Assembly (NCBI RefSeq): GCF_000418325.1
Contig: NC_021658.1
Coordinates: forward strand, 868,001-932,000
Reading direction: 5' to 3'
Length of the DNA stretch: 64,000 nt
Source of the DNA: Sorangium cellulosum So0157-2
GTDB taxonomy: Bacteria > Myxococcota_A > Polyangia > Polyangiales > Polyangiaceae
The notes below the pieces were generated by a model. The model saw only the letters and a list, made by a program, of their open reading frames with translations. It was not told the DNA's origin and made no database searches. Both the position numbers and the translations under genes were made by a program. Numbering within the stretch: position 1 is the stretch's first letter; every line of letters starts with the position of its first letter. Positions 52,273 to 61,078 of this stretch are shown here, piece after piece.

Positions 52273-54074
52273 GCGCCCGCGCTGCGGGTCACGCCCCCTG
52301 GCGGCGGCCGCGGCGCCGGAGGGCGGCCCCGAGGAGCGCGGTCACCGCGGCGGCGGCCGCGCCCGAGCCGGCGAGCGGGGCGCCTGCGAGGGCCCCGCTG
52401 GCGCTGCACGCGCCGGCGCGCTCGAGGGCCTCCTCGTCGGCGGCCGCGGCGCCGGAGGGCGGCCCCGAGGAGCGCGGTCACCGCGGCGGCGGCCGCGCCC
52501 GAGCCGGCGAGCGGGGCGCCTGCGAGGGCCCCGCTGGCGCTGCACGCGCCGGCGCGCTCGAGGGCCTCCTCGTCGGCGGCCGCGGCGCGGTCTTCGGCGT
52601 CCACGGCGCGGTCTTCGGCGTCCGCGCCGTCGGCGGCGTCGCTGTCGCTCTCCGCGCTGTCGCTCCCCGCGTTGCCGCCGCCGGTGCTATCGGTGTCCGC
52701 GCCGTCGCTCTCGGCCGCGGCGCCGCTGTCGGCGGCGGCAGCCCTCAGGGCGATCGTCGCGTCGGCGAGGCCGGGCCCGAACTCGTAGGCGCCGATGTCG
52801 ATCGCGCCCGCGGTCGGCCGCTGCGGCGCTCCGCTGACCGCGCGCACGCCCCTCGCGGGGGCGAACCGCGGCGCGGCGAGCGGGCTCGGGAACGGGTGCC
52901 CGGCCGGGCTCGGCGTCCACCGGGCGCCGGCGTCGACGAGCGGGCTGCCCGCCGACGGGCGGAGGTCCATCGACCCGACGTCGGCGAACCCGGGATCGGC
53001 GCCCTGCAGCGTGCCTGTCCACGCCGCGGGGATGGCCGAAGAGCCGGTCGGAACCCAGTTGTTCGCGCCCGCGATGAGCGCCGCCCCCGTCACCCAGCTC
53101 GCCGACCTGTCGACGTAGACCTCCACGCCGCCGCCGCCGCGCCGATAGAACACGTTGTTGCTCATCTCGACGCTCTCGATGCCGTCGAACATCCGGATCG
53201 CCGGCCGCGAGCCGGGGGCGAGCAGGAACGTGTTGTTGACGAACCGGAAGCGGCCGAACGTCTGCCCCGTCCCGTCGCCCCCGACGCGCGCGACGAAGTG
53301 CTGGCCGGTCTTGACGAAGACGTTGCCGACCACGTCCGAGTCCTCGCGCGCGAGCCCCTCGTCCTGGCCGTCGGGCCCGATGAGCTCGATCTCGTGGTAT
53401 TTCGCGCCCTCGATCCAGTTGTAATAGATCTCGTTCCGCTCGGCGCGGCTCTTCACGTTGTTGCCGCCGTTGCCGTCGTGGACATAGCAATGCCGCATGC
53501 GGAACACCGAGCCGAGGCGCGTCTCCTCGTCGGTCGCGATGTAGATGGGGTGCCTGCTGTCGCCGGAGCCGCACGCGTAGACCTCGACGTACTCCAGCGT
53601 GAACGAGCCCGACTCGGAGTCGGCGCCTAGGATGCCGTGGCCCGGGCAATCGTGCACCACCGCGTCGCGGACGGTGACGTCGTGCGCGCGGTTGAACACG
53701 CAGCGGCTCGCGCCGCCGGTGATCTCGAATCCTTCGAAGGTGTAATGATTGCCACCGAAGACCACCGTGTTCGTCCCTCCGGACAGCACGGGGCGGCGGC
53801 CGTTCACGCGGACGCCGCGGATGGTGATCTTCTGCGCTTCGGTGCCGGATTTCTTGAAGATCAGGTCCCCTGGATAGGTCGCGTCGCCCTGGACCTCGAC
53901 CACATCCCCGGCAGCGAGGCGAGGGGCGACCTCCGCGAGGCTCGAATACGGCTTGCCTCGACCCACCTCGTACGTCGCTCCGCTCGCCGGCGAGGCCGCG
54001 AGCAGCACGGAGAGCCCGATGCCCGGCGCGGCGAGAGAGAGCGTGACGAGGTGTCTTGTATTGAGTTGCTGCAT
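52218..54074 (-). CDS. Secreted right-handed beta-helix protein; sorting-type tail disturbed by a 136-bp tandem duplication
   Basis: From ATG at 54074 the protein has a signal peptide (PGIGLSVLLAASPASGA), a parallel beta-helix region like pectate lyases/polysaccharide-binding proteins (GDLIFKKSGTEAQKITIRGV, FEGFEITGGASRCVFNRAHD, VVGNVFVKTGQHFV, RFVNNTFLLAPGSRP), an acidic Asp/Ala/Ser linker (GSDSAESDSDAADGADAEDR), then GACSASGALAG with a hydrophobic stretch and RRRGRR, a Cys/TM/Arg tail. A 136-base duplication (52305-52440 = 52441-52576) shifts the frame after RRRGRR and adds ~75 foreign residues to 52218. Without it the gene would end at about 52289. It overlaps the 3' end of otsAB. Confidence 0.72.
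   Translation of the reverse strand: MQQLNTRHLVTLSLAAPGIGLSVLLAASPASGATYEVGRGKPYSSLAEVAPRLAAGDVVEVQGDATYPGDLIFKKSGTEAQKITIRGVRVNGRRPVLSGGTNTVVFGGNHYTFEGFEITGGASRCVFNRAHDVTVRDAVVHDCPGHGILGADSESGSFTLEYVEVYACGSGDSRHPIYIATDEETRLGSVFRMRHCYVHDGNGGNNVKSRAERNEIYYNWIEGAKYHEIELIGPDGQDEGLAREDSDVVGNVFVKTGQHFVARVGGDGTGQTFGRFRFVNNTFLLAPGSRPAIRMFDGIESVEMSNNVFYRRGGGGVEVYVDRSASWVTGAALIAGANNWVPTGSSAIPAAWTGTLQGADPGFADVGSMDLRPSAGSPLVDAGARWTPSPAGHPFPSPLAAPRFAPARGVRAVSGAPQRPTAGAIDIGAYEFGPGLADATIALRAAAADSGAAAESDGADTDSTGGGNAGSDSAESDSDAADGADAEDRAVDAEDRAAAADEEALERAGACSASGALAGAPLAGSGAAAAAVTALLGAALRRRGRRRGGPRARRRVQRQRGPRRRPARRLGRGRRRGDRAPRGRPPAPRPPPGGVTRSAGAHATSARRKRRAAAGSGS
52305..52576. repeat. Perfect tandem duplication, 2 x 136 bp
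   Basis: Bases 52305-52440 are repeated at 52441-52576. The unit covers the sorting-type tail of the beta-helix gene. Since 136 is not a multiple of three, the second passage is read in another frame. It may be a recent duplication or an assembly artefact. Confidence 0.85.
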
Positions 54075-54334
54075 CGCCGCTATCTCACGTGCTGCGGAGT
54101 CGAAGTGCAAGCTGCTTTTTAATGAAATGCATGATGGGTAATTCAGGCGACACCTTACGGCGGCCAATGTACGCCGTTCTTTCGCGGATCCCAGGGGTTT
54201 TGGCCATTGCTGACTCTCCGCGTCCGCAGCAGATTCGATGGAATGAACGCAGTCGGCGACGTTTCGAGGGGCGCGCGGGGCAGGGGAGCCGGTCCCCCTC
54301 GGCGCGGGCGTCGTTCCGTGCCATGGATCCGGCC

Positions 54335-54952
54335 ATGTCCCGGATTGTCCTCGCCTCCACGTCTCCTTTCCGGAGGGCGCTCCTCGATCGCCTCGGGCTC
54401 GCGTACGAGGCCGCCCGGCCGGCGTTCGACGAGATCGCGCCCGAGGGGCTGCCGCCCGTCGCCTGCGCCCGCGCCTTCGCGGAGGGGAAGGCGCTGAGCC
54501 TCGCGGCCGCGCACGAGGGCGCCCTCCTCATCGGCGCCGACCAGGCGCTCGATCTCGACGGCGAGCTCCTCCGCAAGCCGGCGTCGCTCGACGAGGCGGC
54601 GGACCAGCTCGGCCGGCTCGCCGGGCGCGTCCACGCCCTCCACACCGCCGTCGCGGTGCACGCGCCTCCGGGGCTGCCGCTCGCGCCGGGCGAGCCGCGG
54701 ACGCTGGCCGAGGTCGTCACGGTGGAGCTCCGCGTCCGGCCGCTCGACCGCGCGCAGATCCGGCGCTACGTCGCGCTGGATCGGCCGATCGGCAGCGCGG
54801 GCGGGTACCTCTTCGAGAAGCACGGGCCGTGGCTGTTCGACGACGTGCGCCACGCCGACGAGACCGCCATCGTGGGGCTGCCGCTCGTCCCGCTCTGCCG
54901 CCTCCTGCGCCGCTTCGGGGTCGATCCGCTCGGCCCGCCCGCGCCCGCGTGA
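54335..54952 (+). CDS. maf: Maf-like nucleotide pyrophosphatase
   Basis: The 205-residue protein belongs to the Maf/Ham1-fold family that hydrolyses non-canonical or modified nucleoside triphosphates. Family markers are present: SRIVLASTSPFRRALLDRLG (S-x-S-P-x-R), FDEIAPEG, ALLIGADQALDLDGE, the K of RKPASLDEA and GYLFEKHGPWL. ATG at 54335 (MSRIV) is preferred, though ATG at 54323 is also possible. It is divergent from the beta-helix gene. Confidence 0.9.
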   Translation: MSRIVLASTSPFRRALLDRLGLAYEAARPAFDEIAPEGLPPVACARAFAEGKALSLAAAHEGALLIGADQALDLDGELLRKPASLDEAADQLGRLAGRVHALHTAVAVHAPPGLPLAPGEPRTLAEVVTVELRVRPLDRAQIRRYVALDRPIGSAGGYLFEKHGPWLFDDVRHADETAIVGLPLVPLCRLLRRFGVDPLGPPAPA

Positions 54953-55009
54953 GCGCAGCGCCGCGGGAGCGGCGCTCGCCGGCGCGCGCCGCCGCGGGGA
55001 CGGCGCTCG

Positions 55010-56032
55010 TCAGCGCGAGCAGCCGCAGGAGCGACGGAGGACGAGCTCGACGGCCAGCCCCAGCCGCGGCTGCGGCTCCCCGGCGCCGCGCTGGCCGCTC
55101 TGGATGAGCCGCACGAGCTCCCGGACGGCGAGCCTCGCGACGAGCTCCGTCGGCGGGCGGACCGTGGTGAGCGCCGGATCGAGGTGCCGCGCGGGGCCGA
55201 TGTCGTCGAACCCCACCACCGACACGTCGGCGGGGACGCTCCGGCCCTCGCTCCGCAGCGCATCCATCGCGCCGATCGCGGCGGCGTCGCACCAGCCGAC
55301 GACCGCGTCGAACGGCGCCTGCTCGCGGAGCCACGCCATCGTCGAGGCGCGCGCCTCCTCGGCGCTGAGCCCGCTGCGGCAGAGGCGCGGATCGACCGGG
55401 AGGCCGTGGCGCGCGAGCGTCGCCCGATACGCCTCCTCGCGCCGCCCCGCGTCCTCGTTCCCCGCGGGGCCCTGCAGGAACGCGACGCGACGCCGGCCGT
55501 GCGCCTGGATCAGGTGCTCGACCGACTCCCGCACGCCCGCCTCGTTGTCGATGGCGATGCTCGGCAACGAGAGGCCCGGCGGCGGCGTTCGATAGACGAG
55601 GAGCGCCGGGAACCCCTCGGCCGCGAGCCGCCTCAGGCTCGCCTCGCCCATCGCGGAGCCGAAGATCAGGACGCCATCGGTGTTGTGCCGGCCGAGCATC
55701 CGACGCAGCGAGCTCTCCGAGCGCAATGCGATGAGGAGATCATACCCCTCCTCGGTGGCCGCGCTCGCGACGACCTGGAGGAAGCTCGACATGAACTCGG
55801 TGCCGATGGTGGGCAGGAGAAAGCCGAGGGAGCCTGTCCGGCCCTGCGCGAGGCTCCTCGCGGCCGCGTTCGCCACGTAGCCGAGATCGCGTATCGCGGC
55901 GAGCACCCGCTCGCGCGTCTTCGCGCTGCACTTGCCCCGATCGTTCAGGACCCGGCTGACCGTCGCCGGCGACACCCCGGCGTGCCGGGCCACCTCCTCC
56001 ATGCGCACCGTCGGCCGAGCGCCGGAGTTCAT
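55010..56032 (-). CDS. LacI-family transcriptional regulator
   Basis: From ATG at 56032 the 340-residue protein has the LacI HTH (MEEVARHAGVSPATVSRVLN) with the hinge helix (YVANAAARSLAQGRTGSLGF) and a periplasmic-binding-protein-like effector domain (IAIDNEAGVRESVEHLIQA, VSVVGFDDIGPARHLDP, LTTVRPP). It likely represses sugar-related genes, but none are adjacent; the divergent gene is mgtE. A LacI-type palindrome lies just upstream of its start, suggesting autoregulation. Two upstream in-frame ATGs (56059, 56092) exist; 56032 has GAGG eight bases before it. Confidence 0.92.
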   Translation of the reverse strand: MNSGARPTVRMEEVARHAGVSPATVSRVLNDRGKCSAKTRERVLAAIRDLGYVANAAARSLAQGRTGSLGFLLPTIGTEFMSSFLQVVASAATEEGYDLLIALRSESSLRRMLGRHNTDGVLIFGSAMGEASLRRLAAEGFPALLVYRTPPPGLSLPSIAIDNEAGVRESVEHLIQAHGRRRVAFLQGPAGNEDAGRREEAYRATLARHGLPVDPRLCRSGLSAEEARASTMAWLREQAPFDAVVGWCDAAAIGAMDALRSEGRSVPADVSVVGFDDIGPARHLDPALTTVRPPTELVARLAVRELVRLIQSGQRGAGEPQPRLGLAVELVLRRSCGCSR

Positions 56033-56423
56033 CGTGACAGCCTCAGGCGAAGATTTCATATTGCAAGACAAGCCGAAGGAAAGCGCTTCCATCCTAGTCG
56101 TCGCGGCGGGCTTCTGTCAAACCGAACTCCGCGCATCGACACGGTTTGATTGGCCAAGGAAAAATACGAGGATATCGGAACGTGCCGGAGGGCGATTGGG
56201 CCGCCCCAGGCGGAGCGCTGACGCGCAGCGCTGGCCGCCGGCGCAGGCGGGCGGCGCCGCGGGCGCGCGCGGCCAGCGTGGCCAGCGCGGCCGTGGCGCG
56301 CGCGTTGCTAACCCGACGATCACCGTGGATCGGGGGCCGAGCTTGCCGCTCAGCCCCTCTGACTGAGCACCTTCTGCCGGGCGACGCCGACGGGGCGGGC
56401 CAGGCGCTCGACGAGGTGAGGCG
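56033..56423. other. 391-base divergent intergenic region with one operator, no gene seen
   Basis: The gap between lacI-type and mgtE genes has an AT-rich patch close to the regulator (about 56055-56070), the palindrome at 56078-56091, a second AT-rich patch at 56150-56175, and GC-rich sequence to mgtE. GAGGTGAGG at about 56412-56420 is the mgtE ribosome site. Confidence 0.45.
56078..56091. promoter_or_regulatory. LacI/CcpA-type operator GGAAAGCGCTTCCA
   Basis: The sequence GGAAAGCGCTTCCA is an imperfect palindrome centred on CG, the form bound by LacI-family regulators (catabolite-element-like AANCGNTT core). It lies 46-59 bases upstream of the regulator's ATG, where it could autorepress. 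The assignment is by pattern only. Confidence 0.6.
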
Positions 56424-57758
56424 ATGATGGAACGCCCGCCCATCCAGGCGAACGAGACGCTCTCGGCCGCCGAGCTGTCCGTGTCGTGGCCGGCCCTGGA
56501 GAACGAGGAGCGGGTGCAGGCCTATCGCCGCCTGCGGCGCGAGGAGGCGGAGGATTTCTTCCAGGGCCTCCCCACCGCCGACCAGGCCGCGCTCCTCGCC
56601 GCCCTCACCAGGGGCGAGCGGAGGCTGTGGCTCCGCCTGCTCGCGCCCGACGACGTGGCGGACATCCTCCTCGAGGTGTGCCCGGCCGCGCAGGAAGAGC
56701 TCCTCTCGCTGCTCGACGAGCCGACGCGCCGGGAGGTGAGCGCCCTCCTCGCCTACGCGGAGGACGAGGCCGGCGGGCTCATGAGCCCGTGGTTCGCGCG
56801 CGTGCGGCCGGAGGCGACGGTCGACGAGTCGATCAGCTACCTCAAGCGGCAGGCCCGGGATCACCTCGAGACCGTCTACTACGGTTATGTGCTCGACGCC
56901 GAGCAGCGGTTGCGCGGCGTGGTGTCGCTGAGGCAGCTCATGATCGCGCCCGGCCACCTCCGGATCAGCGACGTCATGAAGACCGACGTCGTCTCGGTCG
57001 ACGAGGGCGCCGACCAGGAGGCGGTCGCGCGGCGCTTCGCGGAGCACGATCTCGTGGCGATCCCCGTCGTCGACGGCGAGGGCCGCATGAAGGGGATCGT
57101 CACCGCCGACGACATCGTGGACGTCGTGGAGGAGGAGGCGACCGAGGACATCCAGAAGCTCGGCGGCATGCAGGCGCTCGACGCGCCGTACCTCCGGACC
57201 CCGCTCTTCAAGATGCTCGGCAAGCGCGCGGGCTGGCTCTCCGCGCTGTTCGTGGGCGAGCTCCTCACCGCCACCGCGATGGGGCACTACGAGGACGAGA
57301 TCGCCCGCGCGGTCGTGCTGGCCCTCTTCGTGCCGCTCATCATCTCGAGCGGGGGCAACTCCGGATCTCAGGCGACGACGCTGGTCATCCGGGCGATGGC
57401 GCTCGGCGAGATCCGGATCGGCGATTTCTTCCGCGTCAGCCGCCGGGAGCTCGCGTCGGGCCTCCTGCTCGGCGGCATCCTCGGCGGGATCGGCTTCCTG
57501 CGCGTCCTCGCCTGGGAGCAGCTCTTCGGGGCCTACGGCCGGCACTACGTGCTGCTCGCGCTGACCGTGGCCATCAGCCTGGTCGGCGTCGTGACGTGGG
57601 GCACGCTGGCGGGCGCGCTCCTGCCGTTCGCGCTCCGGGCGCTCCGCTTCGACCCGGCGAGCGCCTCGGCGCCGTTCGTCGCGACCCTCGTCGACGTCTC
57701 CGGCCTCGTGATCTACTTCAGCGTGGCCGAGCTCCTGCTCCGCGGGATCCTGCTGTGA
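56424..57758 (+). CDS. mgtE: MgtE-type magnesium transporter
   Basis: The 444-residue protein has the MgtE order: N domain of helical hairpins (LPTADQAALLAALTRGERRL, DDVADILLEVCPAAQEELLS), two CBS domains (LLAYAEDEAGGLMSPWFARV, ISDVMKTDVVSVDEGADQEA), the plug helix, and five membrane helices at the end with the hallmark FVPLIISSGGNSGSQATTLV. It imports Mg2+ by channel-like transport gated by cytosolic Mg2+ on the N/CBS domains. No M-box riboswitch-like leader was recognised. The start has GAGGTGAGGCG just before ATG. Confidence 0.96.
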   Translation: MMERPPIQANETLSAAELSVSWPALENEERVQAYRRLRREEAEDFFQGLPTADQAALLAALTRGERRLWLRLLAPDDVADILLEVCPAAQEELLSLLDEPTRREVSALLAYAEDEAGGLMSPWFARVRPEATVDESISYLKRQARDHLETVYYGYVLDAEQRLRGVVSLRQLMIAPGHLRISDVMKTDVVSVDEGADQEAVARRFAEHDLVAIPVVDGEGRMKGIVTADDIVDVVEEEATEDIQKLGGMQALDAPYLRTPLFKMLGKRAGWLSALFVGELLTATAMGHYEDEIARAVVLALFVPLIISSGGNSGSQATTLVIRAMALGEIRIGDFFRVSRRELASGLLLGGILGGIGFLRVLAWEQLFGAYGRHYVLLALTVAISLVGVVTWGTLAGALLPFALRALRFDPASASAPFVATLVDVSGLVIYFSVAELLLRGILL

Positions 57759-57791
57759 AGCGGGCGGGCGGGCGGCGCGCGCCGGCGCGCT

Positions 57792-58397
57792 CTAGGGCTC
57801 GACGCGCGACGCGAGGTAGCGGGCCGCGTAGGCGCCGATCACGCGCGCGTCCTCGCGCCAGCGGCCGCCCATCGTCAGCTTGTCCGCCTCGGCCGCGCTC
57901 AGGGCCGTGTTCGGGATCGGCGACGGCGTGCGGCTCGAGAACTGGACCTCGTCGAGCACCTTGCCGTCCCGCGTCGTGATCCGCAAGGTCAGCCGGATCT
58001 GGCTGGGCGCCGAGGAGACGACCGCGTAGAAGCCGGGGTTCATGTAGCCGATATAGGGCTTGAGCACGAACGGCGCCGACGTCGTGCCGGCCGCCTCCGC
58101 GACCTCGATGCCCTCGTCCTTGGCGCCTTCGACCAGGGCCTTCGCGAACTCCTCGTTGATGGAGTCCTTGTCGGACATGAAGCGCTGGTAGTCGTCCCCG
58201 TCCTTGCCGGCGAGGTACCGGTCCTCGGACTGGTCGATGATCTGGAGGCCCACGAAGTCGATGGGCATCAGGGCGAAATACCGCTGGCCCACGAACGGAG
58301 CGGGGCTCGCCTGGGTCACGACGCGCCAGCTCGGCGCGCACCCGACGAGGGCCGCGGCGCCGAGCAGCGCGGCCGCGATGAAGCTGCGACGGTACAT
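57792..58397 (-). CDS. Hypothetical lipoprotein
   Basis: The 201-residue lipoprotein starts at ATG 58397 after GAAGGAGACCTC, with signal RSFIAAALLGAAALVGC (lipobox LVGC). The mature part has an alpha/beta character (FALMPIDFVGLQIIDQSEDR, LKPYIGYMNPGFYAVVSSAP, QIRLTLRITTRDGKVLDEVQ) similar to DUF4410/LptE-like small lipoproteins, but no family is certain. It lies convergent to mgtE, 33 bases away. Confidence 0.7.
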   Translation of the reverse strand: MYRRSFIAAALLGAAALVGCAPSWRVVTQASPAPFVGQRYFALMPIDFVGLQIIDQSEDRYLAGKDGDDYQRFMSDKDSINEEFAKALVEGAKDEGIEVAEAAGTTSAPFVLKPYIGYMNPGFYAVVSSAPSQIRLTLRITTRDGKVLDEVQFSSRTPSPIPNTALSAAEADKLTMGGRWREDARVIGAYAARYLASRVEP

Positions 58398-58723
58398 GAG
58401 GTCTCCTTCAGGGGGCCCGCCTTGTAGGCCAGGTCCGAGCGCGCTGGCAAGCGCGGCCCCGCGCGCCGGCAAACGCGGCCCGCGCGGGCGGCGGCGCGGC
58501 GCCCAGGCGGCGGCGCGGCGGCGCGTCGGGGCCCCGGCGACCGGGCCCGGCGCCTCCTCCGGCCCGGACGGGCCGGCTCCCTCGCTCGGGCGCGCGCTCG
58601 CCGCGCGGCCGTGTGCAATGGGCGGACATGCGCCGAGCTGGCCTGTCGAATGCATGTCGATACGACAGATGCACTCGCTACCTCGTACGCGGATGCATTT
58701 CCATCGACGTTGGAGGTGAGCTC
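58398..58723. other. 326-base divergent intergenic region with a palindrome, no gene seen
   Basis: The first 220 bases are very GC-rich. A less GC-rich block (58640-58715) precedes the small secreted-protein gene and includes the palindrome at 58651-58673 and GGAGGTGAG. Confidence 0.4.
58651..58673. promoter_or_regulatory. Imperfect palindrome TGCATGTCG-ATA-CGACAGATGCA
   Basis: Arms TGCATGTCG and CGACAGATGCA (two extra bases in the second) are centred 60 bases upstream of the small secreted-protein start. It could be an operator for an unknown regulator. Confidence 0.3.
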
Positions 58724-59029
58724 ATGATTCCGCATTTCGTAGCAGGCCTCTTCGGCCTCTTGCCCATCGTGGTATTCCCGGCGTTCGGCGTCGATCCGCC
58801 GGGGGACGCCGGCGGCAGCGGCGCCCAGGCGGGCGGCGCGTCCGAGCCGGGGAGCCCCGGCGAGCTCGGAGAGAGCGGCCCGCGGTTCGTCTATTCGATC
58901 TCCTGCATCGAGGGCAGCACGGGAGAGAAGGCCTTCCGCACGGCCGACGATTTCTGCAGCGCCCTGCGCGGCGAGCAGGTCTGCTCCGAGAGCGCCGCCT
59001 TCTTCGCGCTCCTCCACGGCTGCCCCTGA
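58724..59029 (+). CDS. Small secreted four-cysteine protein
   Basis: The 101-residue protein begins with a signal-like stretch (MIPHFVAGLFGLLPIVVFPA) and a Gly/Ala/Pro linker (GGSGAQAGGASEPGSPGE), then a compact domain with four cysteines (SISCIEG, DDFCSALRGEQVC, LLHGCP) that could pair as two disulphides. ATG follows TGGAGGTGAGCTC, a strong ribosome site. No family recognised; similar tiny secreted proteins are frequent in myxobacteria. Confidence 0.65.
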   Translation: MIPHFVAGLFGLLPIVVFPAFGVDPPGDAGGSGAQAGGASEPGSPGELGESGPRFVYSISCIEGSTGEKAFRTADDFCSALRGEQVCSESAAFFALLHGCP

Positions 59030-59152
59030 GCGCCCGCGCGGCCGCGGCACAAACCCTTGACAATCGAGGGGGGCCTTGCTCTTCCTAGCGGGCGCGGACC
59101 GCCCCGCGCGGCCGTCCCCCTCGCCAGGTCGCGCGCCTCGGAGGCTCAGATC

Positions 59153-59890
59153 GTGACGAACCTCTATCTCATCCGGCACGGAGAAGCGCTCGTCAACGTG
59201 AACCATATCGTGGGCGGGATGCGCGGGGACACCGGGCTGACGTCGCTCGGGATCCTCCAGGCGGAGCGGCTGCGCGATCGCCTGGCCGCGACGCGCGAGC
59301 TCGCCGCCGATGTCCTCATCGCGAGCTCCTTCCGCCGGGCGCAGCAGACCGCCGAGATCGTCGCCCCCTCCCTGGGGCTGCCCGTCACGCTCGACGACGA
59401 CGTCCAGGAGCTCCGCCCCGGGGAGGCGGACGGGATGCCCGTCGGAGAGGCGATGGTGCGCTATGCGATCGATTTCGAGCGCGAGCCCTACCGCCCGGCG
59501 AGCCCCGGCGGGGAGAGCTGGGCTCAGTTCATGCTGCGGGTCTCGGTCGCCCTCGATCGCATCACCCGCGAGCACGAGGGGCGGACGATCGCGATCGTCA
59601 CGCACGGCGGCTTCATCGACGTCGCGTTCCTCCACTTCTTCAAGATGAACGCGCTCGCGTTTCCGGTGGCGCACTTCGCCACCCGCCACACGTCGCTCAC
59701 CCACTGGCAGCGCCGGCGGCGCTGGGGTCGCGCGGAGGCCTGGCACCTCATCTATTACAACGACAGCGCCCACCTGCGCGACGTCGAGCGCACCGTGCGC
59801 ATCCCCTGGGCGGAGCTCTCCACGCTGGCGCCCAGGGGCGCGGAGGATCCGTCGGGGCCGCCGTCCTCGGAGAGCGGGGAGGGGCGCTAG
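59153..59890 (+). CDS. Histidine phosphatase superfamily protein
   Basis: The 245-residue protein has the branch-1 histidine phosphatase signature: LYLIRHGEALVNV (catalytic His), SSFRRAQQTAEIV, ELRPGEADGMPV (acid residue) and IVTHGGFIDVAFL (second His). Members act as phosphoglycerate mutases or small-molecule phosphatases; the substrate here is not deducible. GTG at 59153 is used because it has GGAGG upstream and places the RHG motif at the usual position. Confidence 0.9.
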   Translation: MTNLYLIRHGEALVNVNHIVGGMRGDTGLTSLGILQAERLRDRLAATRELAADVLIASSFRRAQQTAEIVAPSLGLPVTLDDDVQELRPGEADGMPVGEAMVRYAIDFEREPYRPASPGGESWAQFMLRVSVALDRITREHEGRTIAIVTHGGFIDVAFLHFFKMNALAFPVAHFATRHTSLTHWQRRRRWGRAEAWHLIYYNDSAHLRDVERTVRIPWAELSTLAPRGAEDPSGPPSSESGEGR

Positions 59891-59946
59891 CGCCCCCGCC
59901 GGCCCGCCGCGCCCCGCGCTTGCGCCGCTGCCTCGGGGCGAGCACC

Positions 59947-60852
59947 ATGGCCCGCATGACGGGTCCAGTCCACGCAACCTTCCTCGTCGCCGCGCCCGAC
60001 CAGCCCGGGCTCGTCGCGCGACTCGCGGGGTTCTTCTACAACATCGGCCTGAACATCATCGACGCGAGCAATCACACGGATGCGTTCACGGACGAGGGAC
60101 CGCGCTTCTTCATGCGCCTCGTCGTCGATCTGTCCGGTCTCTCCTCGCCGGCCGCGGTCACCGCCCTGGGCGGCTCGGCCACCCGCAGCGCGATCGAGGC
60201 CGCCTTTCGCGAGCTCGCCACGTTGCTCTCGGCCCGCTGGTCGGTCGACTACAGCGATCACGTCCCGAAGATGGCGATCCTGGTCACCAAGGATCCAGCG
60301 TGCCTCTACGATCTCGTGCTCCGGCAGCGCGCGGGCGAGCTCCGCTGCGAGATCCCGCTCGTCATCTCCAATCACCCGACGCTCGAGGCGGTGGCCGAGA
60401 GCTTCCGAATCCCCTTCTTCTGTCTCCCGATCACCCCGGAGACGAAGCGCGAGCAGGAGCGTCAGGTGCTCCACCTGCTGAAGAGGCACCATGTCGATCT
60501 CGTCGTGCTGGCGCGGTACATGCAAATCCTGTCCGAGCAGATGCTCGGTGAAGGGCCGCCCGTCATCAACATTCACCACGGGTTCCTGCCCGCGTTCCAG
60601 GGCGCGAAGCCGTACCATCAGGCGCACGCGCGCGGCGTGAAGCTCATCGGCGCGACGGCGCACTACGCCACGCGGGACCTGGATCAGGGGCCGATCATCG
60701 AGCAGGACGTCGCGCGCGTGAATCACCAGCTGGGTCCAGACGAGATGACACGGGTGGGGCGCGACGTGGAGCGCCTCGTCCTCTCTCGCGCCGTCCGGGC
60801 GCACCTGGAGCGCCGGGTCATCGTCGAGGGCCGCCGGACCGTCGTGTTCTGA
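59947..60852 (+). CDS. purU: Formyltetrahydrofolate deformylase
   Basis: The 301-residue enzyme hydrolyses 10-formyl-tetrahydrofolate to formate and THF, balancing one-carbon pools. An N-terminal ACT-like domain (FLVAAPDQPGLVARLAGFFY) is followed by the formyltransferase domain: MAILVTKDPACLYDLV, CEIPLVISNHPTL, VVLARYMQILS, VINIHHGFLPAFQGAKPYHQ (catalytic His) and GATAHYATRDLDQGPII with the Asp. It stands alone. ATG 59947 is the first of two close starts (59956 the other). Confidence 0.96.
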   Translation: MARMTGPVHATFLVAAPDQPGLVARLAGFFYNIGLNIIDASNHTDAFTDEGPRFFMRLVVDLSGLSSPAAVTALGGSATRSAIEAAFRELATLLSARWSVDYSDHVPKMAILVTKDPACLYDLVLRQRAGELRCEIPLVISNHPTLEAVAESFRIPFFCLPITPETKREQERQVLHLLKRHHVDLVVLARYMQILSEQMLGEGPPVINIHHGFLPAFQGAKPYHQAHARGVKLIGATAHYATRDLDQGPIIEQDVARVNHQLGPDEMTRVGRDVERLVLSRAVRAHLERRVIVEGRRTVVF

Positions 60853-60926
60853 CGGCCCGAGGCGCGGCGGATCCAAGGGCGGATCCTGCCCTGTGCGCGG
60901 CTCCCCCCCGGGGATCGGACGAGAGG

Positions 60927-61016
60927 AGATCGGACCGCCGAGACGCCGAGGGCGCGGGGGAGACCGCAAAGGGTCTCCTCGGGTCCTGGCGTCTTGGCGG
61001 CCTCGTGTCTCGGATC
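60927..61016. terminator. Nested long inverted repeat between converging purU and repeat-lipoprotein genes
   Basis: Outer arms CCGCCGAGACGCC (about 60935-60947) and GGCGTCTTGGCGG (about 60988-61000) extend further with mismatches, and an inner perfect hairpin GAGACC-GCAAAG-GGTCTC sits between. It lies after purU and before the convergent lipoprotein's stop and may terminate both. The arms are like widespread CGCCAAGACGCC intergenic repeats. Confidence 0.5.
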
Positions 61017-61078
61017 GCCTTGCGGTGCGCGGCCCATGACGGCTCCGTGTGAGCCGGAGGGGCTCGCGCGCGGGGAGA

